A DNA stretch of 64,000 bases, taken from NCBI GenBank assembly GCA_037043455.1, contig JAWPHD010001444.1, positions 186,001 to 250,000 on the forward strand, written 5' to 3'. Source of the DNA: Cyrtodaria siliqua. Lineage: Eukaryota; Mollusca; Bivalvia; Adapedonta; Hiatellidae. Positions 10,389 to 21,845 of the stretch are shown in pieces. A program made the position numbers and the translations under genes. Numbering within the stretch: the first letter of the stretch is position 1; each line of letters begins with the position of its first letter. Under the pieces are notes generated by a model that worked only from the letters and a program-made list of their open reading frames with translations, was not told the origin of the DNA and did no database searches.

Positions 10389-10860
10389 GTTTGTCTATGA
10401 TCTTTCTTGTCGTGCCCTTAATGGTTTATTCTCTTGTTGCTCTGACTTCTGCCAAGTCATTGAGTACCTTCATTGTGGCTTTCTAGGCTATTGTTTTTTT
10501 GTATTATATTTACACGAGCATATTTGTGTTTTACTTATATTTCCTATTGATGCTGCCTTGTTGGTTAGAGATTAGATCATGTCGGGGATTTCTTTATTTA
10601 CACTGTCCTGTTTTAATGGGATGACAGTAGGGTAAGTGTGAGGTTTGGTGCACCTTAAAACCGGTTTAAACCCCCCAGTGGGCTATTGTTGCCACTGACC
10701 GTTCCAAGGCGGTAGCCCTATTGTCAACTCTTTTGTGTTTGTGATGTCGTTTGCATTTTTTATTACTTTTGCCTTCTCGTTTGTCTGTTTGCGTGTTTGT
10801 TTTTGTGTTTTGTGGTTGACTGTCGTCCTTGAATGCTGCTTTACCTGTCCGATATTTTTG
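10363..10860 (+). other. Naiad 3' untranslated region with conserved long-range stem
   Basis: GACAGTAGGG (10,623-10,632) can pair with CCCTATTGTC (10,716-10,725) over ten positions with one G-U pair. Both halves are also kept in the fragments at about 36.65-36.75 kb and, inverted, at about 21.73-21.83 kb. The block with CCGTTCCAAGGCGGTAGCC between them is the best conserved part of the dispersed copies. It may be the RNA signal for retrotransposition. Confidence 0.6.
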
Positions 10861-11209
10861 TCTTTCTTTAGAGTAAAATATGTTTTAGTAATATTTATGT
10901 AATAACCAATAATGATTATTATCTGTAAACTATCAATCAAATCTCAATCAATGATGTCGATTAGGGTTGATTTGATAGATTTTGTTTTTCATTAAGTAAG
11001 GAGAATAATTTTCTAAGTAATCTACTTACTGAAAGCTATTATTGTTGATAAATATTCGACAAATCTATAAAGAAAAAAAAAAGAAAATAATATTTTTAAA
11101 TTTTATATAATATTTTTCTGTAATACCTGTTCATTATACTAAATATGTATACGATGGTTCTTGGTGACATACTTTGTAGGTTAAGACACTTCTCCATTCA
11201 GTACCTGCA
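10861..11209. other. AT-rich spacer without a gene
   Basis: The sequence has A-runs and T-runs, including a poly-A tract at about 11,070. No ORF, RNA gene or repeat match in the window was seen. Confidence 0.6.
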
Positions 11210-11502
11210 CAGTAGGAACGCCAGCCCTATGGCGTAGGAATATTTATCAAACAAGGTCACGTGATAAAATCGATAACAAAATGACATTATCGGGAAAATT
11301 GTCACTGGTCAGATTTCTTCACCTCTTATTTATAAACTGTGATTATAACAAAACACAATCACAGATCGTTGTTAAAGTAATAATATTCACAAACTACATT
11401 GGTCGAACATAATTGGTGTACACTTCGTGTAATTCCCATTAATAGTTAAAGGTATTTTTCAAAGGGATGAATTTAGGTTGTTTTAAGGTTTAAATTTCCA
11501 AA

Positions 11503-13130
11503 AATGCGCTTTTAAATCAAAATCGATTTATTTTGTCATTTTAGAAGCGAGAATAAAAACAAATGCATGTACGCGTAGATAAATCTTTCCTCTGTACATA
11601 TGCAAATTTTTAATGAAATCGGAGACAAGTACTTTTTTTTCCCCAAAATTAACTAACATGACCCACGGACACAAAGACGGCATAATGCATATACATTTAC
11701 AGACGCGACCGGGTACACAAGAAATGAAATAATTCCATTATTTCAATACATATATTTCAAATGTATGTATCCATGCATTCCAGATTAAATTTTTGATCTA
11801 TACATCCTTTTGGTTTATGCCGGAGTGCTCAGAATAGGTTTTAACAAACCAAATTGTAACGGTACGTCGGGAAAGGAAATGAGGATAGTGGAAATATATG
11901 TTGCAGTGCTAATTTTCTGAATCCGAAAAAAAAGCAAAAAAAAAAAGTTTTAACAACGAGAATGAATTTTTTTTCTTGAAAGTGTTCATTGACATGTCTA
12001 CTATTAAAACCCAAAATTTAAAGTCAATCAGAAAAAAGTACTTTTTTTTCCCCAAAATTAACAAAGTACACCGTGTTCGCTAAAATATGAACAATCGCCT
12101 TTCGAAGTTAATGTACACGCGGGATATAAAACCATGAAATTGTGAAATCCTTTTTAAGAGATATATTGATTTCAAAATTGTTCTGTATTTAATAAATTAT
12201 TAGAGTAGAATGTTCACCGTTTTTCTCAAGGACACCATTACGGTAGTATCCCTGCAACCCCGCCCCTCATTCCACCCCCACCACCCTCCATACCGTATTG
12301 ATTAAGTTGTATATAGCTGCGAATGCGCAGTTTTAATCAAATTCGATTTATTTCATCATTTTAGAAGCGAGAGAAAAAAACAAAAGCATGTACGCGTAAA
12401 TACATCAGTCCTCTGTAGATATGTAAAATATAAAAAAAATCGGAGGCAAGTACTTTCTTCCCCCGAAAATTAACGAAGTACATCGTAATCGTTTAAATAC
12501 GCCGAATCGACGTTCCAAATCGATGTTCGCACGGAATACAATTGTGGAATTATGAATTCATTTATAAAGATAAATCGATTTCAGCATTGTTCAGTAGTTG
12601 TTATATTATTGATGTAGTATGTTCACAGTATTTATGAGAGCAACATTACGGTAGTATCCCTCCAACCCCGTGAGCTTCCCTCCTCCAACCCGTACACACA
12701 ATACGTTGTGTATTGCTGAGAATGCGCCTTTTATTCAAATCGATTTATTTCGTCATTTTAGAAGCGAGCATAATAATAAAATCATATAGATACATCTCTC
12801 CTCTGTATATATGTAGAATTTCAATAAACGGAGACAAGTACTAATTAAGTAACAGGACCGTCCGACCCAAAGACGGCAACATTCATATTCATTAAGGAAA
12901 GACGATCGGCTACAGAAACAATTAAATAATTTCATTATGTAAACACATATATTTAAAATGTATGTGTTCATGTATTTTACACTAACTTTTTTATCTATAT
13001 ATGCTTTGGGTTTATGTCAGAGTGGCAAATTTATTTTAACAAACAATGTTGCAACGGTATATCGGAAAATGAAATCATGATGTCGGCAACATACGTTGCA
13101 GAGTTAATTTTCGAAATCAGAAAAAGCGAT
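11503..13130 (+). repeat. Four-unit array of about 400-bp repeats in the left element
   Basis: A block with a CAAGTACTTTTTTTCCCC-like core and an AAATTAAC tail recurs at about 11,627, 12,037, 12,448 and 12,835 (spacing 410, 411 and 387 bp). Units 1, 3 and 4 also share a TCGATTTATT...CATTTTAGAAGCGAG start at 11,503, 12,323 and 12,722. Units are strongly diverged, so the array is old. The right copy carries the same array at about 58,330-59,960. Confidence 0.8.
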
Positions 13131-13807
13131 AAACTAATATAAGTTTAACGGGCAGAAAGAAGTATATTCTATTAACTGTTCTTTTAAAACTGAGGGGGCG
13201 ACTCGAGTTTTAAAGAAAGAAAGATTGGCATGTGTCCCTTTAACCAAGTAAATAAATGACTGACGAGTAACATACATGCTACTGTCAGTAACAAACATGA
13301 TTATGTGTAGACTCGAAGAACGTGGACGTGACATTGTGTCAATGGAGCACTTGCCAGATTTGTGGTGTTGTGAAACACTGTACGCGTGAATCCAAAAGGT
13401 GCGGGTCGTTTATATTTATAGGGCATATATAGTTATATATATATATTTATATATATTATTCTTTTATATTTATATGGTCCCAGAACGCAGTCATACTCAC
13501 TACTATATTGAAAGTAAATACTGAATATACATGTGCGGTGCGTTACGATCTGTAGTATTTGAAAACAGACATATTAAACATTTCCCTGAACATATATACT
13601 ATATTCATAGAATTATTATTTCCTGGAAAAAAAATACATGTTTGTTTTCAGCAGTTGAAATCTACTATATTCTGCGAATATTGCTACTTTGAAAATTTGA
13701 ATACGTCTGTTTTTTTATCAAATAGCATGTTTTGTTTGTTTTAATATATCTATTTTTTAATTTATGATTTAAAAAAAAAATGGATGATCGGAATATGTCT
13801 TACACAC

Positions 13808-13895
13808 TGTTGAATCCTGTAATTTAACAACAAGTGGTTTGGTTCACAGGCGACAGTATCGGTGAACAAAACCACTTGTTTTACCGGATTCAACA
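13808..13895. repeat. Perfect-ended hairpin in the left element
   Basis: TGTTGAATCC at the left pairs with GGATTCAACA at the right, and AACAAGTGGTTT pairs with AAACCACTTGTT further in, around a loop near GGCGACAGTATCGG. The matching hairpin in the other copy is at 57,559-57,646. Confidence 0.8.
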
Positions 13896-14579
13896 TTCTG
13901 CAAGAAAATATTCATATATTATACCATTAATATTATAACATGTGTGTTGTAACATATGCTTATCCTTGGATAGTGGATGTCTGCAGGGAACTTGACCTTT
14001 TACCTAAAAATCAAACGATCATCCTCTTTCCACTGTCCACCAATGAAGTTTCATGAAATTTGCTTTAGGTAAGAGGAAAAACTGTGTGGGCAATACTTTT
14101 CATTTTCCGGTCATGATAACGGACCTTTCAACTACTGACTTCAAAATAAACAGGGATTATCATTTCACCAAAGGCATTCAAAGTATGAAGTTTTATGAAA
14201 TTAGCTTCAGAGAAAGTAATAAAGAGTTTGTACAAAGTTTCGTCAAAATCCAACAAGTAGCGCAGACAAGATTTGTGACGGACGAACGGAAAGGCCAAAT
14301 AGAATCTGTCTCACCTACCACATTGTGGTGGAAGACATAAATATAAAGACAATATTTTAGTTCATATGTATACTTTATTAAGCAAATAACTGAGCGAACA
14401 TAAACTTCAGCATTGACTCTGGCCAGTGGTGTACATTGAGTCTTCTTCCACATGACGTGCAGACTGAAAGAAAAGAAAGACATAGAATAAAAAGTTAATA
14501 TAAGTCGAGCAGAGTATTCAATTTGAATCAGGTGTTGCGAGGGGAGCTAGGGCATGTTTAGGGGAATGGGACAGTTTAA

Positions 14580-14890
14580 AATTTAATTATTGTTTAACGC
14601 CTCATCAACACGTTGTTTAGGTTATTTCGAGCCGCCCCAAAGAGAGGAGGAAAGATACATAGGCATCCAGGAACCCTGCCCTACGCTTACTACCGATTAG
14701 ATACCTATGGTTCTTTAACGTGCTTGGAGGACAGACTCCGATACACAGGACCACCCGGTTTACGTTCCCATCAGACGAACGAGGCTAGCAGGACACATCG
14801 AAGTAACCCATTGGCGCCAGTAAGAATTGAATCCGTGTTCACTGGATTCAAAGCCGATATGCAACGTCCGTTGACCAAAACTGAGTAAAT
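14580..14890 (-). mobile_element. tRNA-headed SINE nested in the left element
   Basis: Read on the minus strand, a tRNA-like head has GGTCAACGGACG (A-box region) and GGATTCAATTC (B-box-like). The body follows, with blocks such as TTAAAGAACCATAGGTATCT, and it ends in a short A/T-rich tail near 14,580. The layout is that of molluscan tRNA SINEs; the family name is uncertain. The homologous copy is at about 56,565-56,880. Confidence 0.55.
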
Positions 14891-15400
14891 GGCACATCAA
14901 GTAAAGGGTCAATACATATTATATTGTGTATCATACGAGTATATGATTGAACTGACATGATTATAGAACCATTTTAATGTATGTTTCACCCAACAGTACA
15001 GCAAGAATCTATTATATGGAAAGTAAAATCTGACAGAGGGTGCAATGCTCTATAAGCCATTTTTACTAGAAGGGGAATAAAATACAAGTGTTGCCAAAAA
15101 TCTAAAATTGTTAAATTGTACACGTTTTGTTCATAGGATATTTTACTTTAATGACTTAGTAAGGTCATTTTACATGGGGAGAAAACATTAATATACAACT
15201 ATTTATTTTCTCTCTCAAAACCTGATGATGCCGCTAGTTTTAGAAATAAAACATGATTAAATAGGGCAGTTGAGAAGACACTTTTGTAGATGTGTGGTCT
15301 GTTCTGATGTGAAAATGTGTAAAACAGACACAAGATTGGAAATTTGCTCTGTGTCCCTTTTATAAATTGGGGACCCATCACATAGACCAATTAGATGATG

Positions 15401-15720
15401 TTAAAGGGACACACGGCAATCTTGAAGTATTTATCAAGCTTTAACATTAGCATCTCCATTTGTTAACCTGGTAACATTTTAAATTTAAACCTGCTTGCAT
15501 TAAAAGTTAAATAAAAGTGTTTCATTTTGTCTTCGTTATTCTATCAAATACTTAACTATATTATAGGTGCACTATTATCAACAGTAAGTAATGTGTAAAA
15601 CAATTTCTTCTGAACTATTCTAATAAATAATATTAATGATGCACAAATGCAAACTATGCAGAAAAATTAACCGAACTCCAGAAGTTTTAAACAAATAAAG
15701 ACTGCCTAGTGTCCCTTTAA
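15401..15720. mobile_element. AAAGGGACA MITE in the left element
   Basis: The 320-bp block begins TTAAAGGGACACACGGCA and ends TGCCTAGTGTCCCTTTAA, imperfect terminal inverted repeats of about 24 bp including a TTAA edge. It has no coding capacity. Relatives in the window are at 21,171-21,602 and 55,767-56,044, and a right-end piece lies near 13,200-13,250. Confidence 0.8.
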
Positions 15721-17316
15721 CACAACTTGTTTTCGCATGTATCCAGTACATGTAGTCATATGACAATCACGCTGCACTATCACTGATTTATTTTTTACTC
15801 TAACTTTGAACAGCACCGTGCAAGCATAACACAAGCTCCATTTAAAGAACTACACAGGTGCAAACAATTTTTAAAAAGGCTCTTACCTCCATATGATCCA
15901 ATGGCATTTAATACGGCTTGACACTCTGAAGTCGTCAGTACAATTCACTTAGAGCTGCTCAAGGGCACGATTCACATTTGAGGCCTCTCTGAAAACAACA
16001 TCAGTCCAATGTCAATGATCAAACAGACTTAGTTTATCCTTTGTTATACATAATGTAACTTATTTAAAAAAGAAAAGATAAAATAAGAACTAAATTGAAT
16101 AAAGCATGAACACTACTTGTGCTCAATAACACGGTTAATGTAATAAAAACATCTCTCATCATTCATTATACATGTAAAATATAATGTAGCCCAACTGGAG
16201 ATCCATTAAAACATTGTTCCACTTTCACAGCATATTTCCAACCCATGGAATAGTCATTTCTTTTGAGACACACTGGAGGCAAGCGTAGTAGCTCCACCGT
16301 CTTAAAGGCTTTTAAGTGAAATGTACTTTCTCGAAATTGCGTTGTTTTTTTCGCAACAGAAAGTATGTAGTAAATGTAAATAAATGTAAATTCAAAATCA
16401 CTTCCTTGCCTCAAAACTTTACTGTACATAAATATGAATCTGACCGATTTCAGTCAAATTACATTGTTTCAATGGTAGTTGTATCGGGTTATGTATTCAC
16501 GAATGTGCGAGAAAATGGGGATAACATAACGATATAGAGACAACGCTAACTATTTAAATTCATGCATCTGAGGGGTGGGGTTGGAGGGGGTTTCTAGTTT
16601 TTTTTTACCCCCTCCTTGTTTTCGGTATGCAAGCTCCATCTACCCCCACACCCCATCTACCGTACTTGGGTGGGGGCGGGGTGCGGGGGACATTGATAGC
16701 ATTTCTACTAGCAATTGTTTTATTCCACGAAACGCTCTACAGTTTACAGTACATCCAGTTACTGGAAAGATCGGAGTACACGAAAAACACTTATAGTGAT
16801 TATGAACTTTCTATTATACAGTATACACTACTTTTTTAGGCGCCTGTATTTGGCCAATGTCTAAATATGCACGATCTAAAAGGGGGATGTACTGTTTATT
16901 AACAAACACATTTTAATGACAAAACAAATACCTTGATCATGGACCTCCAGCAGCAGACAATAATCCCAAATCCAACTTGCAACAACATGTCAATTTCACG
17001 TGTCAAGTTATGTCACAATGACCTGTCAGTCACCAACACTGCATCGTGTTGACACATAATGGGACGTTATTTCGTCCGGTAAGGTATTAGTGTTTACATA
17101 ATATACGGTATGAAACACTGTACGCGTGTTGTTAGACTCCATAGGTACCCGTAGTGCTCGCCGAAGTAGCGCGCCCAATTTCGGGTGTAAAAAAATGGCG
17201 TCTGTTTTAATTGAAAATTCGTAAAATAGTTCGTAAAATACAAAGAAATAGTCCATGTTCGCGTAGTTAAAATGCGAACAGAACTGATATGTTATAGGTC
17301 CGTGGCGTTTCTACTG

Positions 17317-19560
17317 GTAAGACAATATATAACAAATTGTTTTTCATCTATAACTATAAAATAAAAAAAAATAAAAAAAAACACTTTCTACAGATTACAT
17401 ACATTTATTATCAGATAATGAGGATTATTTTTAGTTTAATAATATTTTATTGCAGATATGTTACAATACATCAATTCAACATCACAATATTCATAGAAAC
17501 ATATGCAAATGGACTGAACTACAAGTTTTTACAACATTATTTACAGTTCTCTTATTTTTAAATTACAGTTGAGGGTATCAGTAAGTTAAATATATATTGA
17601 AGTCATAGGCATATAACTATGTGTACAGTATTAGTAGAGTATACTGTAATAGTATTGTGTGGAAGGATGCGAGATGTAAATAGTAAAGTGCCATCTACCA
17701 TGGGTATGGTGATGATTTCAATTAGAAATTAAATACTCTTTTTTTTAATGTCATATGTATGAGCTATTTGTCTTGTTGAATAATGTGTTTTTTTTAAATA
17801 ATATTACTTGTTTGGTCATGTTATTCTAAAATAGTATGACTATGGGCCACTTGCTACTTTTAAGTATATTGTAATCTAAGTATCCAGTTGTTGATGGTAT
17901 GGCAGTGAGCACCATACCATCACTTGAGTTATTAAGCATTAGTTAGACATGTATACAAACCAGTTGAGATTTATTTTTTTAGATGACTATCATTACTTCT
18001 GTTCGTCTCTGGTGCCTTAGACATCTGACAGTAGAGTATATATTGCAACGTTATCTTAGAAATCTGGTTTGATAAGAGACTATGGTTAAAGGCCGGATCT
18101 CAAGATCTTCAATAACCGTGCGGTAGGCCATTAAGCAAACTAGGCACAGTAGGTTATCCACTGGTCAGTTTGTGCTGTTTGTAAACATAAACACATGTGG
18201 TATGGTAGAGCAATAAACTTCAGTGTGGTGAATTATGTAAACCAGAGATAAAGATGAAGAAATAATCATTCTAGGCAATTATCTATTACCTATCAATAAG
18301 TGGAATTATAAACTAAGGAGTGTGTCCCTATTTAACTCCAATAAAACAAATAATCACAACTTTTTTTCCACAAATAACTCATATTTTATAGAATTTCTTT
18401 TGTATACATTTATAAAGTGTTCACCAGGGTTTATAATTTCTTTTGTATACATTTATAAAGTGTTCATCAGGGTTTGTTCAGGCAACTATTAATTAAGTTT
18501 CAAAATTATTGCTGGTATCTGTTTTAATTTTTGTTAATATATAAGCATTGTTTGCATTGTTGAGGAACAAAAAAACACTTGCAGTTTCAGAAGAGCAACT
18601 TGAGACATTAATTTAAAGGATAACCTCAATCTCAAATACATAATTTATGTAGCTCCTAGAACAGGAAACTTTGGATTAAAAACAGAAAAATAGGGCAAAT
18701 GCTTCCGGAGTTATGTATGACATAGAAGGGATATATAATGCCAACGTGTGTTTTAGAAATGGTCAGGCAATGGTCCTTAAATTTACTGAGTGTTCCCAGC
18801 ATGGGTCATTTATGGGAATAATTGAGTCAGGACACATGCACATGAGATTTATAATCTCTGTACACATAATATTTATGAAAAAAATAATATAACTTTCATA
18901 AGATCTAATGTCATGCCTCATGAATTACTTGGAACTTCATAAGATGTCAGTGTACTGTACATCTAAACACTGTAGTATTTGTAGTAGTATTTTATTCCCG
19001 CCATATGTCAGCTGAAAGAAAATCTCCAGCATCTCAACTCTAGTTGGCTGGCAGACAGGTCAATCACCAATGGTGGAAAATTTGAATTTTACAACAGTTT
19101 TAAGAATTTTTTGGATATAACACTCACAAATGTCACAGTGCTTTCAAATTCACAAGGAATATTCATCAAACATTCAAGAACAATCATTCATTCCAAGTTT
19201 CAACAAAATGTGTGGGGTAGGTCTATTAAAATTTTGAAAAAAATCCCCACTGGTGCTTTGCTTGTAGACAGCTTAGAGTGGTCAGTGATAGTAGCCATTT
19301 TTCAGTGTGCCCAGCTTTTATAGTGTGACACCGGCCTTTAAGTAAGTTGTAAACAAAGTTAATTGTTTTTGTTATTATCTGTACACAGATTTCCATAATG
19401 ATATTATTGCAGGTATTGTGTATTTTCCTGCAGAAAGTTACTACAAAACGTGCAATTCAGGGACTGAATCTTAAGAGGTGGGGTGCAAACCGACCAAACC
19501 TCAACCTAGTGTGATGTAGATGCATTTTTAAATAAAAGATGGTTCTACCGTATGATGATC
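17317..19560. other. AT-rich intergenic DNA without a supported gene
   Basis: A hairpin GATGGTATGG...CCATACCATC lies at 17,893-17,921. A 43-bp tandem duplication lies at 18,392-18,477. The rest shows neither coding signal nor similarity to other parts of the window. Confidence 0.6.
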
Positions 19561-19608
19561 TTAGGATAGTGCCTCTTTTGATATTATGATAAGTGATGGA
19601 ACTATTGT

Positions 19609-19800
19609 TTGATTAAGTTGTTGTTCTATTTGTATCTTAGTGTCTTGCGATAAAGCTCTCTTCGGTCGGATGACAAAGATATAGTTACTAGAGAAACGTA
19701 TGTTATTACCGAATGATGAGAAAGTTTGTTGTTCTTTTTGAATCTTAGTGTCGTGCCATAGAGCCCACTTCGGTTATATGAGATGTGAGTAGTGTATAAG
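19609..19800 (+). repeat. Diverged tandem duplication of about 115 bp
   Basis: A block with TTGTTGTTCT, ATCTTAGTGTC and a CTTCGGT core occurs at about 19,619-19,676 and again at about 19,729-19,785. It lies roughly 0.7 kb upstream of the CRE/TATA promoter. Confidence 0.6.
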
Positions 19801-20415
19801 TATTCTGGGATAGCAGTTTATAGTTAATGCCATGTTGTATCGAGTAGTGAGCAACACGTGGACGGTATTATTAAACATGATAAGATGCACCTCGTCCGAC
19901 TCAGTGAATTTGCGGCAGGATTTGTCAGTTTTATATTAATTTTGATGGGTATTACTTACAGAGTGTCTTTAGAGTAATTTATTGTAACTGCAATAATTTA
20001 ATATAGACAATAATATTACTATTTCATTATAAATGTATGAATTGTTTTCAAATTGTTAAAATTTGAATTGTTTATTAATTGCCAATTAACCAGTCATTTT
20101 ATGGTTGTTGAAATGGTCTCCTCATGGTTAAATGTTATTATACTATACCAATATGCTAGACTGCATCCGTCTATATGTCGTACAATCTTCAGAGACTGAA
20201 GCTATTTTGGGGAGGGTGCAATGTTACGACGACCATTTCAATTTCCTCTCATGTACACTTGTTTATATCTGTATAATAATTCGCCGTTTTGTAGCCTTAA
20301 TTAGTGAATTTAATCCATCCTTTGGTTTCTTCATCCGATTTCGAAGTACAGCATTCTCGGCTTTATTCGACCCTGTCCGTAATGGTTCGCCCCTTTACGT
20401 TTGAGCCCGATTTTC

Positions 20416-20501
20416 ACCGAAGTGACTTCGGTATGTGACGTCGAGTCGCCTACGTCACATCGCATGTGTGACGTCATCTTTGTCCCTCTCGCAGTATAAA
20501 A
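20416..20501 (+). promoter_or_regulatory. CRE-rich TATA promoter with possible first exon
   Basis: A 17-bp palindrome ACCGAAGTGACTTCGGT (20,416-20,432) is followed by three CRE-type sites: TGACGTCG (20,436), TACGTCA (20,451) and perfect TGACGTCA (20,469-20,476). TATAAAA follows at 20,495-20,501. CRE sites bind ATF/CREB factors. A GAGAG/CTCTC hairpin lies in the expected 5' leader. The first ATG is at 20,598 (ATCAAAATGTCC), encoding MSTETTENM up to a donor-like ATG|GTGGGT at 20,625. Without splicing the ORF stops after 16 codons at TAG 20,646. No downstream exon was recognised. An LTR promoter is the main alternative. Confidence 0.5.
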
Positions 20502-20649
20502 GCCGAGTTTGTTGTATTTTTATTGAGAGGCGAATTAACTCTCATAGAAAGCAGTCGGCATGTTAGCTCTCCCCAAATTAAAACAACAACAATCAAAATG
20601 TCCACCGAGACTACGGAAAACATGGTGGGTGGTCAAAACTTGATCTAGT

Positions 20650-21170
20650 AATAATATTCCTCCAGTATTGGTGGAGAACCACTTTATTTCTTTATTTATT
20701 AGGGAAATCTAATACAGGCTTTCAATAGTCAATTCCACCAGAATTAGTACCCCTAAATTCCCATATAAACTTGGTGAGTCGGTTTAATAGATATTTAGGT
20801 GGGAGAAAAGGAACACACATTCTTATCTGAATAGACTATAAGCTTTATTATATATATATATTGAAGTAAACATAATAAACAACAATGAACTGGCCATAAT
20901 GAGTTGTTAGATCTTCAACACCAACCAATATAAAACTTAGCAGTAGCCTGACCGCTTGGCAAAACATCCATTACAAGAACCCTTACACGGGGTAGCACCC
21001 CGAGTTTGGGTAGGCGCTACAGTATATCGATGTACATGGAGGATGAGCCTGTCATGTTCATTCCTGTTAGGGCCATATAACCTTTCATGTGTTGGTGCGC
21101 CTTAAAACCCCAATTCAATTCACTCTGAAATAGTTTGGTAACATCAGGTGAAAAATGAAATACATTGATT
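20650..21170. other. Intergenic DNA downstream of the promoter
   Basis: No gene is seen. It includes a (TA)n run at about 20,850 and a piece near 21,090-21,170 with a GGTAACATCAGGTGAAAAAT block, which resembles repeat DNA at about 22,230. Confidence 0.5.
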
Positions 21171-21602
21171 TTAAAGGGACATACTGCAATCTTGAAGTTT
21201 TTATCAAGCATTAACATTGATTGATGTTCTAAGGATTATAGTTCCTCTACCATATGAGCCCCCGGGAAGAATCCCCCGTTGACTCGGCATTATGTTTGGA
21301 CTAAGCATTAACATATTCAGCTGGATTTTTTAATCCAGTATCATTTTGACTTCAAGAGTTTAAACCTGCTTGCATATCATTAAATAACATTTTCAGTTTT
21401 CAGTTTTTCTCCTGCTTCTTCTAACATAGGTTTAAATATATTATTGGTGTAATACTATCAACAGTTAGAAACATGCAACAATAATTTGCTTTAAACTATT
21501 CTTATAATTAATATTAATGATTGAACAAATGCAAGTTATATCGAATAATTAACGGGACGCCTCGAGTTTATACAAAATCAAGATTGTCATGTGTCCCTTT
21601 AA
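21171..21602. mobile_element. AAAGGGACA MITE with an internal insertion
   Basis: The ends TTAAAGGGACA and TGTGTCCCTTTAA, and internal blocks such as AAACCTGCTTGCAT, match the MITE at 15,401. At 432 bp it is longer because 97 bp (21,218-21,314) are inserted between direct repeats AAGCATTAACAT (21,206-21,217 and 21,303-21,314). Confidence 0.8.
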
Positions 21603-21607
21603 CAATA

Positions 21608-21845
21608 GATATAAAAATCGAACAGGGAAAGTAGCATTCAAGGTCGACAGTCAACCACAAACACACACAGAAACAAAGAACAATTTTAAAGATGAATAAA
21701 AGGCCACATAAGACATCACAAACCCAAAAGGGTTGACAATAGGGCTACCGGCTTGGAACGGTCAGTGGCAAAAAAGGCCGATGGGAGTTTCTAGGGTGCA
21801 CCAAACCTCACACTTACCCTACTGTTATCCCAATAAAACAAAGTT
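21608..21845 (-). mobile_element. Naiad 3'-end fragment, minus strand
   Basis: Its reverse complement matches the 3' end of the Naiad at 10,610-10,860, including the CCGTTCCAAG block and the paired GACAATAGGG / CCCTACTGT stem halves. It abuts the right end of the MITE. It is 5'-truncated, as expected from incomplete target-primed reverse transcription. Confidence 0.8.

Larger units (their letters stand above)
7028..10860 (+). mobile_element. Naiad-type Penelope-like element (permuted: GIY-YIG then RT)
   Basis: The domain order is GIY-YIG endonuclease (about 7,540-7,790), CxC linker (ECEC at about 8,385), RT (about 8,760-9,842) and thumb/C-terminus to a TAA at 10,360. Canonical Penelope elements carry the endonuclease after the RT. 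An N-terminal endonuclease plus a CxC linker defines the published Naiad/Chlamys group, and clam Naiads are reported to encode multi-selenocysteine proteins. The copy is inactive: at least four frame changes (about 7,785, 7,985, 9,020, 9,215), TAA codons at 8,250 and 8,757, a deletion at about 9,840 and an inverted self-insertion at 9,917-10,022. The 3' end at about 10,860 is fixed by comparison with the copy at 36,885. Confidence 0.88.
11210..17316 (+). mobile_element. 6.1-kb CAGTAGG element, left copy
   Basis: The copy starts with CAGTAGGAACGCCA and ends with TGGCGTTTCTACTG, imperfect terminal inverted repeats of about 14 bp. Apart from scattered changes it is the reverse complement of 54,076-60,250 over its whole length. 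No ORF resembles a transposase, so it looks non-autonomous. Inside are a four-unit array, a hairpin, a SINE and a MITE, all shared by the other copy. No clean target duplication is seen here (GCA before, GTA after). Confidence 0.85.

Noticed and set aside
10620..10730. SECIS in the middle of the Naiad 3' UTR (ATGACAGTAGGGTAAG)
   Set aside because: ATGA and AA are present, but no NGAT half lies at the base of a matching stem. The pairing found is a long-range stem instead.
11210..17316. Transposase gene in the 6.1-kb element
   Set aside because: All open frames are short and AT-biased; none shows DDE or other transposase motifs.
20132..20404. 90-residue ORF upstream of the CRE promoter
   Set aside because: No domain, and low-quality start; it ends just before the promoter and looks like chance.
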